Assembly: GCF_016458305.1 (NCBI RefSeq)
Contig: NZ_JAEMHL010000012.1
Location: 1 to 64,000 of the forward strand
Source: Geomonas anaerohicana
GTDB lineage: Bacteria; Desulfobacterota; Desulfuromonadia; Geobacterales; Geobacteraceae
DNA length: 64,000 nt
Reading direction: 5' to 3'
Positions within the stretch are counted from its first letter, which is position 1. Each line of letters starts with the position of its first letter. The notes beneath the pieces were generated by a model, which was given only the letters and a program-made list of their open reading frames with translations, made no database searches and had not been told where the DNA came from. Positions 41,770-51,467 of this stretch are shown here, piece by piece. Made by a program: the position numbers and the translations under genes.

Positions 41770-44226
41770 TTAAGCTTTTAGCTCTCCCTCTTTTTTCCTC
41801 ACCCAAACCTCCCGCCCGAGGAAGAGGGCGAAGATGGCAAAGGAGACCAGGGTGAGATACTTGCCGATTTTGAACGGCGTCGGATCGAATACCATCTCGA
41901 CCTTGTGCATCCCCGGGGTGAGATATATGCCGCGCAGCACGTGGTTGACCGGATAAATCTCGGCAATCTTGCCGTCAACGGTCGCCTTCCACCCCTTGTA
42001 GTATTTCTCCCCCAACACCAGCATGGAGTTCATCGTCACCGCGGCATCGAGATCTATCTTCTCCGCCTCGTACTTGTTGACGCGCACCTGCCCGGGGCCG
42101 TTAGCCGGCACGGTGGCGCCGGGACCCAACATCGGTATCGGCGGGGCCGACTCGACGATGGCAATGACACTGGCCTGGAACTGCGGATTCTGCAGCGCGC
42201 CCAAAACGTCTGCCGGATTCTGAACCTGCACCGCCACCGGTGCGAGCCACGCCTTGGGCAGCACCGTCCTGTTCTCCAACACCACCATGGCGCCGTTGGG
42301 AGAATAGAAGACCGGGACATACTTGTTCGCCAAAGCAGCCTTGTCCTGCTCGTACTGCTCCTTGGTCGCCACCAGGTAGCGCACGTTCAGGATGTCGGGC
42401 ATGCTGGAGCCAAGGTTGAAGTTGTCCAGAAACTCCTGCCAGCGCCGCTGCTGCACCGCGTTGGAGGTGAACATGACCGGAATACCGGCCGCGGCGTAGG
42501 GCATCGGGTCGCCGTTCAGCGGCAGGGTGCGGAATTCCTTGGGCTGCTTGGCCAGAAACGCAATATCCGGCGGCTGGGTCGCGGCGGCCTTGTGCGGCTC
42601 ATCGACCAGGAACATGAACTTCGCGTTGACCCGACCGGTGTCGACCAGGAACAACCCGATCAGCACGAAGGGGAGCAGCTTGGCCGCCAGCTTGCCGCGC
42701 TGGTACATGACGAAAACTATGGCGAAGATGGAGGCAAGACCGGCGGCGACCCAGGTCTCGTTGACCAGGTTGGTCCAGCGCTGCAGCACGAGCTTCTCGC
42801 TCTGCGGCTCGTAGCGGGTCGGCTGGGCGATGACGTCGATGAACTTGTTCACCCAGAAGTTGCCGGTGGTCACCTCCACGCCGACCAGCACCAGCAGCAG
42901 CACCGGAAGGGCTACTGCGCCGATGACGTAGCGCTTGAAGGCGCGGCTGGCACGGACCGCCGGATCGAGCAGCAGGTCGATGCCGAACGCAGAGAGAACC
43001 CCGAGCCCGAGCACCGGGATGAACATGATCATCTTGGGGACGCGGAAACGGTTGATGCCGGGGAAGTAATCGAAGAGGAGGTTGTAGAAGGGGGTGTATT
43101 TTCCCATGGAGAACAGAATCCCCACCACGACCGCCGAGAGCGCGAGCCACGTGTAGCGGTCGCGCCGGAAGATGAGCGGCAGCGGGAGCAGCAGCCACGG
43201 GAGCAAGCCCATGTAGCTCACCGTCTGGGTGAAGTTCATCCGTCCCCAGTAGTACGAATCGATGTTGCCGGGGTTGGGACCTGCCTCCTGACGGGAGAAC
43301 CCGAACATGCCGGGAATGATGAACGCCGCTGTCTCTTCCGGCGGCAGGGACCACGACATCGCCTCTTCCCGTGCCAGCCCCCCCTTCGCCTCGCTCTGTC
43401 CTGCGGATGCGGTGACGTTGGCCCCGCTGTTCACCCCGCGGTTGGTCTCCTTGGACCAGTTGGCCAGGGGGACCAGCGAAATGGCGACCGTGGTGAGAAA
43501 GAAGACCAGCAGGGTCAGGTTCAAGGCCAGCAGTCGGCCGAACTCCTTTTTCCCTCCCTCGTCGGCCAGCACGATGCACAACGAGCGCGCGACACCGTAG
43601 ACGCCTATGGCAAGACAGGTATAGTAGGCGACCTGCCAGTGCCCGTGGAAAAACTGCACCGCGAGGATGAAGGCCGCACTCAGGAAGAAGATGACCCGCC
43701 GCGACCGGAACCCTTTTTCCAGGAAGTAAAAGGCCCAGGGGGTGATCGAGATGGTGGCGATCTTCATGACGTGCCCGGCGTTGATCAACGAGGCATTTTC
43801 CGGAGCGATGGCGAACACCAGGCCGGCCAGGAGAGACCCGATCCGGCTGCAGCCGATGGTACGGCAGAACCAGTAGGTGCCGGCCGCGCCGACAAAAAAG
43901 TGGAAGACGATATACCAGGCCACGTTCGCCGGGGACGGGAAAAGCCAGAAGATCAGCTTCTGCGTGAACAGGAACTGCCCCGCGACCCCGCCCCCCTCGT
44001 TGGTAAAGCCGGAGTTGACGTACATATCCCAGCCGGCGCTGGAGAGGTTTACATTGAAGAGCTTCCAAAACGGCTGCGAGGCGAGGCTTTTTACGCCCCA
44101 GTAGAACTCGTTGATGATGTCAGGGGCACGGATGATCTTGTCCGTGAAAAGGATCTTGGAAAAGAGGACGATGAGCAGAGCGAGCAGTGCTCCCTGAAAC
44201 AGCAATTCCTTCTTACGATCTGTCAT
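41770..44226 (-). CDS. YfhO-type large membrane protein
   Basis: An 818-residue protein with about 12 membrane helices, a large mid-protein periplasmic domain (about 470-780) and a C-terminal helix. The N-terminus resembles GT-C glycosyltransferases and YfhO proteins (first loop with DIINEFYWGVKSL). The C-terminal LTPGMHKVEMVFDPTPFKIGKYLTL matches bacterial YfhO. YfhO proteins are implicated in glycosylation of cell-surface polymers. The ATG at 44226 has GGAG 11 bases upstream. Last gene of the polysaccharide unit. Confidence 0.82.
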   Translation of the reverse strand: MTDRKKELLFQGALLALLIVLFSKILFTDKIIRAPDIINEFYWGVKSLASQPFWKLFNVNLSSAGWDMYVNSGFTNEGGGVAGQFLFTQKLIFWLFPSPANVAWYIVFHFFVGAAGTYWFCRTIGCSRIGSLLAGLVFAIAPENASLINAGHVMKIATISITPWAFYFLEKGFRSRRVIFFLSAAFILAVQFFHGHWQVAYYTCLAIGVYGVARSLCIVLADEGGKKEFGRLLALNLTLLVFFLTTVAISLVPLANWSKETNRGVNSGANVTASAGQSEAKGGLAREEAMSWSLPPEETAAFIIPGMFGFSRQEAGPNPGNIDSYYWGRMNFTQTVSYMGLLPWLLLPLPLIFRRDRYTWLALSAVVVGILFSMGKYTPFYNLLFDYFPGINRFRVPKMIMFIPVLGLGVLSAFGIDLLLDPAVRASRAFKRYVIGAVALPVLLLVLVGVEVTTGNFWVNKFIDVIAQPTRYEPQSEKLVLQRWTNLVNETWVAAGLASIFAIVFVMYQRGKLAAKLLPFVLIGLFLVDTGRVNAKFMFLVDEPHKAAATQPPDIAFLAKQPKEFRTLPLNGDPMPYAAAGIPVMFTSNAVQQRRWQEFLDNFNLGSSMPDILNVRYLVATKEQYEQDKAALANKYVPVFYSPNGAMVVLENRTVLPKAWLAPVAVQVQNPADVLGALQNPQFQASVIAIVESAPPIPMLGPGATVPANGPGQVRVNKYEAEKIDLDAAVTMNSMLVLGEKYYKGWKATVDGKIAEIYPVNHVLRGIYLTPGMHKVEMVFDPTPFKIGKYLTLVSFAIFALFLGREVWVRKKEGELKA

Positions 44227-44366
44227 ACATGCTCTCCGGAAAAAACCCCACACAGCTGCTGCAGCGTGATTTCATTTTGTCGAGGTGAAGTGAAGCCGAT
44301 GAGGTGGGCACCTTCGGGGATTCCAACAGCGGCCTTGGCAGCGGGGAAACCAACGGGACCTAGCGG

Positions 44367-45554
44367 CTAATCGGATATTTTATAAAACAATTCAAGTTTC
44401 TCGGCAAACATATTCCACCGGAACTGCTCCAGCAGGTAGCGCCGCCCCTCCTTGCCAAGGGCCTCCCGGCGGGTGGGATCGTTGAGAAGCCCCACGGTCC
44501 GCTCCACCATCCCCTGCCAGTCGTCCGCGTCGCACAGCACTCCGCCACGTTCCGGCACGATGTACTCCTTGATCTGGCCCACGGCGTCGGCCACCACCGG
44601 CACGCCGGCCCGCAAAAGTTCGGTCAGCTTCGCCGGGCACTTGCAGCGGTTCAAAAGCGTGTCGGCAAAAGGGTAGATGGCGAGATCGGCCGCGGCCAGG
44701 TAATCGGGGAGTTCCGCCGGTTCGACCCAGCCGGCCATTACCAGCGCATCCTCGAAGCCGTCCTCTTTGGCCGCCGTCAACAACTCCGCTTCTTCCCCAT
44801 GCCGCCCTTTCCCCACCACCAGGAACCTGACGCCAGGGACCCGGCGCCGGGCCTCGGCGAAGATGAAGTGCAGCTTCTCCTGGCTGAATTCGAAGAAGCG
44901 GGTATAGAGCAGCAGCACCGGCGCCTCGGGCCCGATGCCGAGTCTGCGCCGGATCCTTTCGCCGTCACCGGCAGGACTGTCGTCGACACAGTTGGGGAGG
45001 TAGAGCAGACGCTGCCGCGCAATGCCCATCTGCAGGTGCAGTTCCTCCAGCATACGGCTGGCGACGGTCACCCCGCGCACGCGCGGCGGCAGCCACTGCT
45101 CCTGGAAGGCGTACAGCTGCCGCTCGGCTGCAGAGTACTGCAGTTGGTCGTTCATGCCCCCCTTCCCTTCCCAGTCGTCGGTATCGAGGAAAAGGGGGGG
45201 CATGCGAATGCCGAGGCGCTCGCAGCAAAGCTGCAGCATGGCGCTCAGCCCGCCGTACCCCTTTGGTTTGAACAGGTGCACCAGGTCCGGCTTCTCGTCG
45301 AGTGCCGCCCGGAACAGGCGCCAAGCCAGGAAAGGGGCGGCCAGCGCCTTGTGCTTCGGCCCCAAGACGATGTTCTTCACCGGCACGCCGCGCACCACCT
45401 CGACGACGCCGGAACTTTCCGGGTTGGTGTAAGGGGGGGCCACGATGACCGCCTCGTGGCCGCGCCGCTGCAACTCCACGGCCAGCGGCACCATGCGGGC
45501 GAGCACCGTCCCCTTGGGACGGATACCGAACGGTGCGATCAGGACGATTTTCAC
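44367..45554 (-). CDS. GT4-family glycosyltransferase
   Basis: A 395-residue GT-B enzyme starting GTG after AGGGAG; the frame is open further upstream but lacks coding character there. It begins MKIVLIAPFGIRPKGTVL. The donor-binding part contains APVLLLYTRFFEF, LVVGKGRHGEE and an acidic motif near ADLAIYPFADTLLNRCKCPAKLTE. It transfers a sugar from an NDP donor to a growing glycan. The gene overlaps the following one by 4 bases. Confidence 0.85.
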   Translation of the reverse strand: MKIVLIAPFGIRPKGTVLARMVPLAVELQRRGHEAVIVAPPYTNPESSGVVEVVRGVPVKNIVLGPKHKALAAPFLAWRLFRAALDEKPDLVHLFKPKGYGGLSAMLQLCCERLGIRMPPLFLDTDDWEGKGGMNDQLQYSAAERQLYAFQEQWLPPRVRGVTVASRMLEELHLQMGIARQRLLYLPNCVDDSPAGDGERIRRRLGIGPEAPVLLLYTRFFEFSQEKLHFIFAEARRRVPGVRFLVVGKGRHGEEAELLTAAKEDGFEDALVMAGWVEPAELPDYLAAADLAIYPFADTLLNRCKCPAKLTELLRAGVPVVADAVGQIKEYIVPERGGVLCDADDWQGMVERTVGLLNDPTRREALGKEGRRYLLEQFRWNMFAEKLELFYKISD

Positions 45555-46525
45555 GCGCTCCCTCCCTTGGCGGACCGTTTCCCCTTGATGACCCGGTCGT
45601 ACAGCTGTTGCGCCGCCACCAGGATGCCGGAGCCGAAAAGCCCGGCAGCGAGACCGAACGCGACGAAAATCCTGCGGTGCGGGAACGGGACCCGCACCGC
45701 TTCGCGGATCAGTGCCCGACCTTCCGCGCACCGGCCCGCCAGCACCAGGATCCTGCCGTAGTCGGCTTTGTGAAAGGCGACCAGCCCGCGGACATCGACC
45801 GAGCGCCGGGCGAGTTCAGCAGCGTAGACCTCCACGATCCGCTCAGCTACCCGCAGTTTCGCCTCGAACATCTTTACCTGGTCCCCGATGGTGTTGCCCG
45901 GATGCAGCCGGACCCTGGCATGCAGACGGTCCTGGAAACCGAACCTGGCGCCGGTGAGCGCGAGGCGCAGCAGGAAGTCCCAGTCCTCGTAGCGGTTGCG
46001 CGCGGGGTCGAAGCCGCCGGCGCGCTCTGCGGCATCGCGTCGGATGAGCGGCGAGTGGATGGTGATGAAGTTGCCGTACAACAGTTCCGCCACGATGTCG
46101 CCGCTGGGAGTCCTGCGCTGCGGCGTGAAGCTGGAGCCGTCGATTTCATCGAAATAGCTGACCCGGGAGTAGACCACGGCGTACTCGGGATGCTGCGCCA
46201 GGAAGGCCGCCTGCTCGGCCAACTTCTCCGGTGCCAAGAGGTCGTCGGCGTCGAGGAACGAGATCAGATCCCCGCGTGCCTCACGCATACCGTTATTGCG
46301 CGCGGCGGAACGCTCCGCATTGGCCTGGTACAGGTAGCGCACCTTGCTGCCGTACCCCCTGACGATGGCGGCGGTCCCGTCGGTGGAGCCGTCGTCGACG
46401 ACGATACACTCGACGCAGGGATGGCTCTGCGCCAGGACGCTGTCGATCGCCTGGGCTATGTACCTCTCCGCGTTGTAGGCCGCGATAATCACGGAAACCG
46501 TGGCGGCAGTCTGCCTCTCCGTCAT
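45551..46525 (-). CDS. GT2-family glycosyltransferase
   Basis: A 324-residue inverting glycosyltransferase. It has the typical GT-A start VSVIIAAYNAERYIAQAIDS, VDDGSTDGT and the metal-binding LDADDL. The C-terminal 90 residues include one hydrophobic segment (IFVAFGLAAGLFGSGILVA). Overlaps both neighbours by 4 bases. Donor and acceptor unknown. Confidence 0.88.
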   Translation of the reverse strand: MTERQTAATVSVIIAAYNAERYIAQAIDSVLAQSHPCVECIVVDDGSTDGTAAIVRGYGSKVRYLYQANAERSAARNNGMREARGDLISFLDADDLLAPEKLAEQAAFLAQHPEYAVVYSRVSYFDEIDGSSFTPQRRTPSGDIVAELLYGNFITIHSPLIRRDAAERAGGFDPARNRYEDWDFLLRLALTGARFGFQDRLHARVRLHPGNTIGDQVKMFEAKLRVAERIVEVYAAELARRSVDVRGLVAFHKADYGRILVLAGRCAEGRALIREAVRVPFPHRRIFVAFGLAAGLFGSGILVAAQQLYDRVIKGKRSAKGGSA

Positions 46526-47607
46526 CCCTTGACTCCCTTGACGCGCTTCAGCAGTTCGTCCGCCTTTATCTTCGCCTTCTTGATGCCCAGGAACAGCCGG
46601 CCGGCAATGTCATCGCTCACAAAGCTGGTGATGGGGACGTCGCGGTCGGTCCACTCGTACTTGTACTCCTCGGGACCGATGCAGAAGTCGAAGAACTCCA
46701 CGCCCTGGTCGAAGCAGTGCCGGATCAGGTAATAGGTCAGCACCCGCCCCGGAGAGTACTTGCCGTAGCGGTGGTCGTAGGTCGGCATTACGAAGTAGAG
46801 CCTGTTCTTGTAGAGGTAACCCAGGTGCGTCGCGATGACCTCGCCGTTAAGCGTCAGGCAGCAGAGGTGAACATTCGGGTTGCCGCGCACCTCCTCCCGG
46901 TAGAACTCCTCGTAGCCGGGCTTGAACAACACTCCGTGTACGCCCGAGACCTGGAAGCGCCAGCGCTTCTGCTCCAGGAACGCTTCCAGTACCTCTTGGG
47001 AGCGCGGCTCCGCGCCCGGCACAACGGTGAAAGCAAGCTCGCCCAACTCCTCCAGCCGCTTGATCTGGCGCAGCGTGTCCGATTTCTGCTTCTTGCGAAA
47101 CCGCTTCAGCGAATCGAGATAGGGTTCGAAGTCCCCCTGCAGTTCGATGAAAGGCGCGACGTCGCCGCGGAAGAGCCTGAACTCGCGGCTGAAATAGGGA
47201 TACGCCACGGCATCGTGGCGCATGTTGTGGAAGTAGCCGACGTGGTAGCCGGAGTGTTTCTTGAGCAGACGCAGCGCCTCGCGCAGAAACTCCACGACCG
47301 GCGCGGAACAAGCCGGGTCGAAAAGCACGTCGCCGTAGTCAACGATAAAGAAACCGCCCAGCCAGGTCAGGATGCGCACGCCCCCCTTGGCAATGATGCA
47401 ACCGGGGAAGACGGCGCGCAGTTCACCCGCCTCGCGACCGACCACCACGGCGGGGACTGCCCCGCTCACCTTGCCGGCACACAGATACCAGTCCACCAGC
47501 AGACGGTGGTTTTGGAACAGGTGCACCGGCGATCTCCGCTCCAGCGCCTCCCACTCCGGCCCCAGTTCAAGGAGCCTTTTCTCGTTGTCGATCACTTCAA
47601 ACTGCAT
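46522..47607 (-). CDS. GNAT / FemAB-fold acyltransferase-like protein (BioF2-like)
   Basis: A 361-residue protein of the Acetyltransf_6 (BioF2-like) type seen in polysaccharide and cellulose clusters. It begins with NEKRLLELGPEWEALERRSP and contains LFQNHRLLVDWYLC and YSPGRVLTYYLIRHCFDQG. Related proteins acylate or amino-acylate glycans. It overlaps its upstream neighbour by 11 bases and its downstream neighbour by 4. The acyl donor is unknown. Confidence 0.82.
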   Translation of the reverse strand: MQFEVIDNEKRLLELGPEWEALERRSPVHLFQNHRLLVDWYLCAGKVSGAVPAVVVGREAGELRAVFPGCIIAKGGVRILTWLGGFFIVDYGDVLFDPACSAPVVEFLREALRLLKKHSGYHVGYFHNMRHDAVAYPYFSREFRLFRGDVAPFIELQGDFEPYLDSLKRFRKKQKSDTLRQIKRLEELGELAFTVVPGAEPRSQEVLEAFLEQKRWRFQVSGVHGVLFKPGYEEFYREEVRGNPNVHLCCLTLNGEVIATHLGYLYKNRLYFVMPTYDHRYGKYSPGRVLTYYLIRHCFDQGVEFFDFCIGPEEYKYEWTDRDVPITSFVSDDIAGRLFLGIKKAKIKADELLKRVKGVKG

Positions 47608-48676
47608 CGAGCACCTTTTGCAGTAGCGGCAGATAGATCTCCGGCTCCACCCCTTGGTGCAGCGGGAGGTAGAGCATCCGCCGCCACAAGTCGGCAGCGC
47701 CGCAAATATTGTGGTCCAGCACCGCCTCCGGGAGCGAGGGCCAGGTGTGCAGGTCGAGACCGTGGCGGCGGGCCCGGTTCAGGAGATCAAGCCAGGCGCG
47801 GTGATCCCTGGTAACAACGGGCAGCACCAGCGGCGAGTTACCCTCGCGCAAGAGCCTGGGGACAGGCAGCATCTCTTTGCATCCGGCCCCCAGGAGGAAC
47901 AGCTCCACTGCCTGGTACAGCCGACGCCGGTGCAGGCGGATGGTGTCCCGGTCGCTCGCAGCCAGCTGCTTCAACGCCAGCAGATCGGCCTGATGCGCCT
48001 TCATGTCGTCATCACCAAAGCCACGCGGGTCGGAGAAGTCCGGCAGGGCGCGCAGCCTTATGCCGAGAGTCCGCAGGCCGGCAGCGGCCACGAAGCGCCG
48101 GCGCGGCTCCGGCGGCGCAGCCCCGTTCAACCGGTCCAGTTCCCCCTTGAGCGGCAGGAAGCGGTCGTTGTTGATCCTGACCCGGGCGCCGTTCACGGAC
48201 CCGAGCACCTTACGGAACGAGGTGAAGGAGAAGTCGCCGAACTCCTCCAGGCTGGTGTTCCCAAGCGAACTGGCGAAGCCATGGGCGTTGTCGTTGAGCC
48301 AGACCAGGTCGTGGCTGGCACAGTAGTCGGCGATGGCGGTATAGTTCTGGCTCACCCCGAAGTAGCTCACCGAGATGAAGGCGCGGCTGCCCGGCTGTAC
48401 CTCGACGCTGTCCCAATCCACCTGGAAATCCGAGGTCACGCGATAATAGACCGGCTCGATCCCCAACTCGGCCAGCGGCAGCAGCACCACGTCGCAGATG
48501 TAGGCGGGGAGCAGAATGCGGTCGCCGCGCCCCATCCCCAGCACCTTCAGCAGGTTCAAAAGCGCGAAGCGGGCGTAGCCGGTGTAACTGGTCCGCTCAT
48601 CATTGGTGCAGGCTGCGCTGCCCAGGAAAAGCTGCACCAGTCCCGGCAGTTTTATTTCAGGCGTCCGTTTGATCAA
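47597..48676 (-). CDS. DegT/DnrJ/EryC1-type PLP aminotransferase-fold protein
   Basis: A 359-residue sugar-aminotransferase-like protein. The PLP Schiff-base lysine appears as the Lys in FTSFRKVLGSVNGA. Other family features are the N-terminal GRGDRILLPAYICDVV and LVWLNDNAHGFASSLG. It diverges clearly from classic DegT members, so a transaminase function is probable but not certain. It overlaps the deacetylase gene by 4 bases and the BioF2-like gene by 11. Confidence 0.8.
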   Translation of the reverse strand: MIKRTPEIKLPGLVQLFLGSAACTNDERTSYTGYARFALLNLLKVLGMGRGDRILLPAYICDVVLLPLAELGIEPVYYRVTSDFQVDWDSVEVQPGSRAFISVSYFGVSQNYTAIADYCASHDLVWLNDNAHGFASSLGNTSLEEFGDFSFTSFRKVLGSVNGARVRINNDRFLPLKGELDRLNGAAPPEPRRRFVAAAGLRTLGIRLRALPDFSDPRGFGDDDMKAHQADLLALKQLAASDRDTIRLHRRRLYQAVELFLLGAGCKEMLPVPRLLREGNSPLVLPVVTRDHRAWLDLLNRARRHGLDLHTWPSLPEAVLDHNICGAADLWRRMLYLPLHQGVEPEIYLPLLQKVLDAV

Positions 48677-49692
48677 TAGGTGACGACCTTTCTGAACCCG
48701 TTGGTGACGGCGCTGTACATCCCGGAGAGAAAGATCTCGCTCAGCTTCCCATTCTTCCCCCCCTCATAGAGCGGGATGCGGGGCAGCATGAGCAGGTGAT
48801 CGCGGTGCCCGGGGTGGAGATTGCCGACGCGCGTGGTGACGGCGCTTTGAAAACCTGCCTCCCGCGCCAGGTCCTCTTCCCGCGGGCCGGCATCGACCGC
48901 CTTGCCGTACGGGTAGGCAAGGTGCCGCACCGGACGTCCCACCTCACGCTCCAGTTCCGCGCGCGAATCGATAAGCTCCCGGCAGGCCTCCTCCCGCGGC
49001 AGGGGGGCGAGGCTGCGGTGGCTCACCGTATGGCAGCCGATAGTGCAAAGCTCGTCCGCGGCCAAGTCCCGGACTTCAGCCCAGGTCATGGCCAGCCGCT
49101 CCTGCGCCGCAGCGAGCGGGTAACGCTCCTGCAGCCGCGCCATCAGCTCAGCCTGCTCCTGCGCCGGAAGAGGCTGGTAGATCCCCTTGAAGGCAATGAA
49201 AGCGCCCTTGGGCTCGGCAAGATCCAGCGTCGCACGCTGTTCGCCGTGCTGCAGCTCGATGCGGCGGTGCGCCAGGAGCATCTCCTCGAGGGTGTACCAC
49301 CAGAAATCAGCCGTACCCGCGGGAAAAGAGTTGGCGACATAAACGATGAAGGGGACTTCGTGGCTGCCGAAGACGTGCCGGGCATGGTCGAAGTTGTCGC
49401 GATAACCGTCGTCCAGCGTCATCACCATGTTGCGGCCGTGAGCGACGCAGTCGTCGAAGTCCTGCACCAGGTGGTCCAGCGAGACGAAGCGCCACCCCGC
49501 CTTCTTTCTGGCGCTGATGAAGCGGTCCAGGAACTCCGGCGTCACCCTCAGGTTGTCCGACGGAAGCCCCCGCTGCGCCCCCGGCAGCACCCGGTGCAGG
49601 AGCAGCACCGACGTGTGGCCACCGTAAAAGGGGGCGAAGCAGGCGGGGAGACCACTAGCCCACACGATATCTGTCACGATCCGCTTCAGCAT
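48673..49692 (-). CDS. polysaccharide deacetylase (CE4 family)
   Basis: A 339-residue NodB-fold deacetylase. The metal/base motif is VMTLDDGYRDNF (Asp94, Asp95). The zinc-binding His pair is in IGCHTVSHRSL, and a third motif follows in RHLAYPYGKA. It removes acetyl groups from glycan intermediates, matching the acetyltransferases in this locus. No signal peptide, so it is likely cytoplasmic or membrane-associated. Confidence 0.88.
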   Translation of the reverse strand: MLKRIVTDIVWASGLPACFAPFYGGHTSVLLLHRVLPGAQRGLPSDNLRVTPEFLDRFISARKKAGWRFVSLDHLVQDFDDCVAHGRNMVMTLDDGYRDNFDHARHVFGSHEVPFIVYVANSFPAGTADFWWYTLEEMLLAHRRIELQHGEQRATLDLAEPKGAFIAFKGIYQPLPAQEQAELMARLQERYPLAAAQERLAMTWAEVRDLAADELCTIGCHTVSHRSLAPLPREEACRELIDSRAELEREVGRPVRHLAYPYGKAVDAGPREEDLAREAGFQSAVTTRVGNLHPGHRDHLLMLPRIPLYEGGKNGKLSEIFLSGMYSAVTNGFRKVVTY

Positions 49693-49703
49693 CCTTCCTA
49701 CCG

Positions 49704-50531
49704 TCAGCGCCCCAGCCAGGCGCGCACCTTCATCTTGAGCATATGAACTAAAATTGTTGCTTTAGTGGAGCACGACACCTGTGGATGAAAAATGTACGTC
49801 CTGTAAACCGCCAACATTTCGTCATTTTTCTTTTTGTTGGTTTTTGTCGCCTGGGCCTGATGAATCCGCCAAGCAGCAAGCTTTTTATCAGTTCCACAAA
49901 ACTTGCAAGAAAAACCAGCGCGAATGAAGAAGTCGTAGTCACAAACGTAGGAATATCGTTCTACCAATGGTCCCAATGCAGTGATAGCGGATTTCCTCAT
50001 AAAAAAGGCTTCTGAGTCGATAAAGCATCCTTCTTTCAGCAGCAAGTTCGCCGCCTGCTGCGGCTCCAGTTGCAAGGAAGGCAGATCAAAATGCGCCAGA
50101 TGCTCCCCTATCACCTCACTCCGTTCATCGATGTAATCGGTATTGCAGAAGATGAGATCTGCATCGGGGTTTGCCCGAGCTATGCGAAGCTGCTCTTCGA
50201 TCCTGTTCGGATAGCAGAGGTCATCCTGATCAATGATGGCTATCCAATCGCCAGTGGCTTCCATAAACGCCCGGTTCCGTGCACTGGCCAAGCCGCCATT
50301 CTCCTTGAAAACTGGTCGAACCCTCGGATCGGAGGCAGCGGCATTTTTTATAATTTCGCGAGTCCCATCACGAGAACCATCGTCGACGATGATTATTTCA
50401 ATATGACGATAGGTTTGGGCAAGAACGCTATCAAGTGTTTGCTGGAGGTAACCTTCACCGTTATAGGTACAGATCGTTATTGAAACAAGCGGTCCATGTG
50501 ATAACGATTCAGGTATTTCAGTGTTGCTCAT
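49704..50531 (-). CDS. GT2-family glycosyltransferase
   Basis: A 275-residue GT-A enzyme with VSITICTYNGEGYLQQTLDSV, IIVDDGSRDGT and ARNRAFMEATGDWIAIIDQDD. The C-terminus is AT-richer and Lys-rich (QATKTNKKKNDEM). Base use shifts here from the high-GC flank to a clearly AT-richer stretch, marking the start of the central exchanged segment. Confidence 0.87.
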   Translation of the reverse strand: MSNTEIPESLSHGPLVSITICTYNGEGYLQQTLDSVLAQTYRHIEIIIVDDGSRDGTREIIKNAAASDPRVRPVFKENGGLASARNRAFMEATGDWIAIIDQDDLCYPNRIEEQLRIARANPDADLIFCNTDYIDERSEVIGEHLAHFDLPSLQLEPQQAANLLLKEGCFIDSEAFFMRKSAITALGPLVERYSYVCDYDFFIRAGFSCKFCGTDKKLAAWRIHQAQATKTNKKKNDEMLAVYRTYIFHPQVSCSTKATILVHMLKMKVRAWLGR

Positions 50532-50534
50532 CGC

Positions 50535-51434
50535 TTACTTCCTTAAATGGCCGTAATAATCATGAAGGTACTCCGCAAGTGCAGGCTGCCAGTGCCGCAT
50601 TACATTACTCCCACGAAGGTCGAGCTTCTTATTGATCAGCCTTTCGGAGGGAGGACGTGGAGCAAAATAATCAGCTTTAAAAAAGTCTGACTGGACTTCA
50701 GTTATTTTTACGTCGTCTGTAAGGCCTAACAGTGACACGATTTCGGTAGCGACCTCCAGCCGACTGGTCAGCCCACCGCAAACCATGTTGTAGAGTCCCC
50801 AGTATTCCTTTTCAACAAGCAGTCTCACGTTTCGAGCAAAATCGTGCGTATAAGTGGGTGTCCCCATCTTGTCGTTTACTACGAAAAGCTCTCGCTTTCC
50901 CTGTTCAATCTGTTTGATTATCTTTTGTACGAATTTTTTGTCTTTTTGGGGGCCGCCTCCCATCATCCAGCCAGCCCGGCACACCAAGTGCTTTCTCACG
51001 TTGTTCTGAACAAATAATTCACCTGCATATTTGGATCTTGCGTAATGGCACAGAGGATTAGGAACGTCCCAGTCATCGTACTCCTCTTTTTTCCCGTCAA
51101 AGATACCTGCGGTGCTGATATACAGAAGTGGGATGTTGAGCTCGTTTGCTATATATACGGCATTTTCAACAGACGTAGTGTTTGTGAGATAAGTGTCATC
51201 AACATTCATTTCACAATATTCAAGATCTGTATGGGCACCAAGGTGGAACAAGTAGTCCGGCCTGAAACTAATTACGTCTTCTTTATAATGATCGTAGTCA
51301 CGGAAATCGCAAAAAGACAACCACTCTGCATTCACGTCCTTATCCGTGCATTTCAGGTTGTAATCTCCCCCGAACTGCTTATAAAATGCCTCTCCCAGCA
51401 TTCCTCCACTTCCCGCTAAATAAATCTTCTTCAT
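50535..51434 (-). CDS. SDR-type dTDP-4-dehydrorhamnose reductase-like protein
   Basis: A 299-residue extended short-chain reductase. The NAD(P) motif is GSGGMLG (8-14). The catalytic Tyr131 and Lys135 (CHYARSKYAGE) sit in the RmlD-like arrangement, with FHLGAHTDLEYCE in the third strand region. It reduces a 4-keto nucleotide sugar, probably to a deoxyhexose. The gene is AT-rich. No rmlA, B or C gene lies in the window, so the partners are elsewhere. Confidence 0.85.
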   Translation of the reverse strand: MKKIYLAGSGGMLGEAFYKQFGGDYNLKCTDKDVNAEWLSFCDFRDYDHYKEDVISFRPDYLFHLGAHTDLEYCEMNVDDTYLTNTTSVENAVYIANELNIPLLYISTAGIFDGKKEEYDDWDVPNPLCHYARSKYAGELFVQNNVRKHLVCRAGWMMGGGPQKDKKFVQKIIKQIEQGKRELFVVNDKMGTPTYTHDFARNVRLLVEKEYWGLYNMVCGGLTSRLEVATEIVSLLGLTDDVKITEVQSDFFKADYFAPRPPSERLINKKLDLRGSNVMRHWQPALAEYLHDYYGHLRK

Positions 51435-51467
51435 ACATTCTCCCTTTCACCTGATTTCGATTCACGG

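Noticed and set aside
41905-44370. Long rightward frame opposite the YfhO-type gene
   Set aside because: Antisense shadow of a well-supported membrane protein gene; composition is typical of reverse-strand translation.
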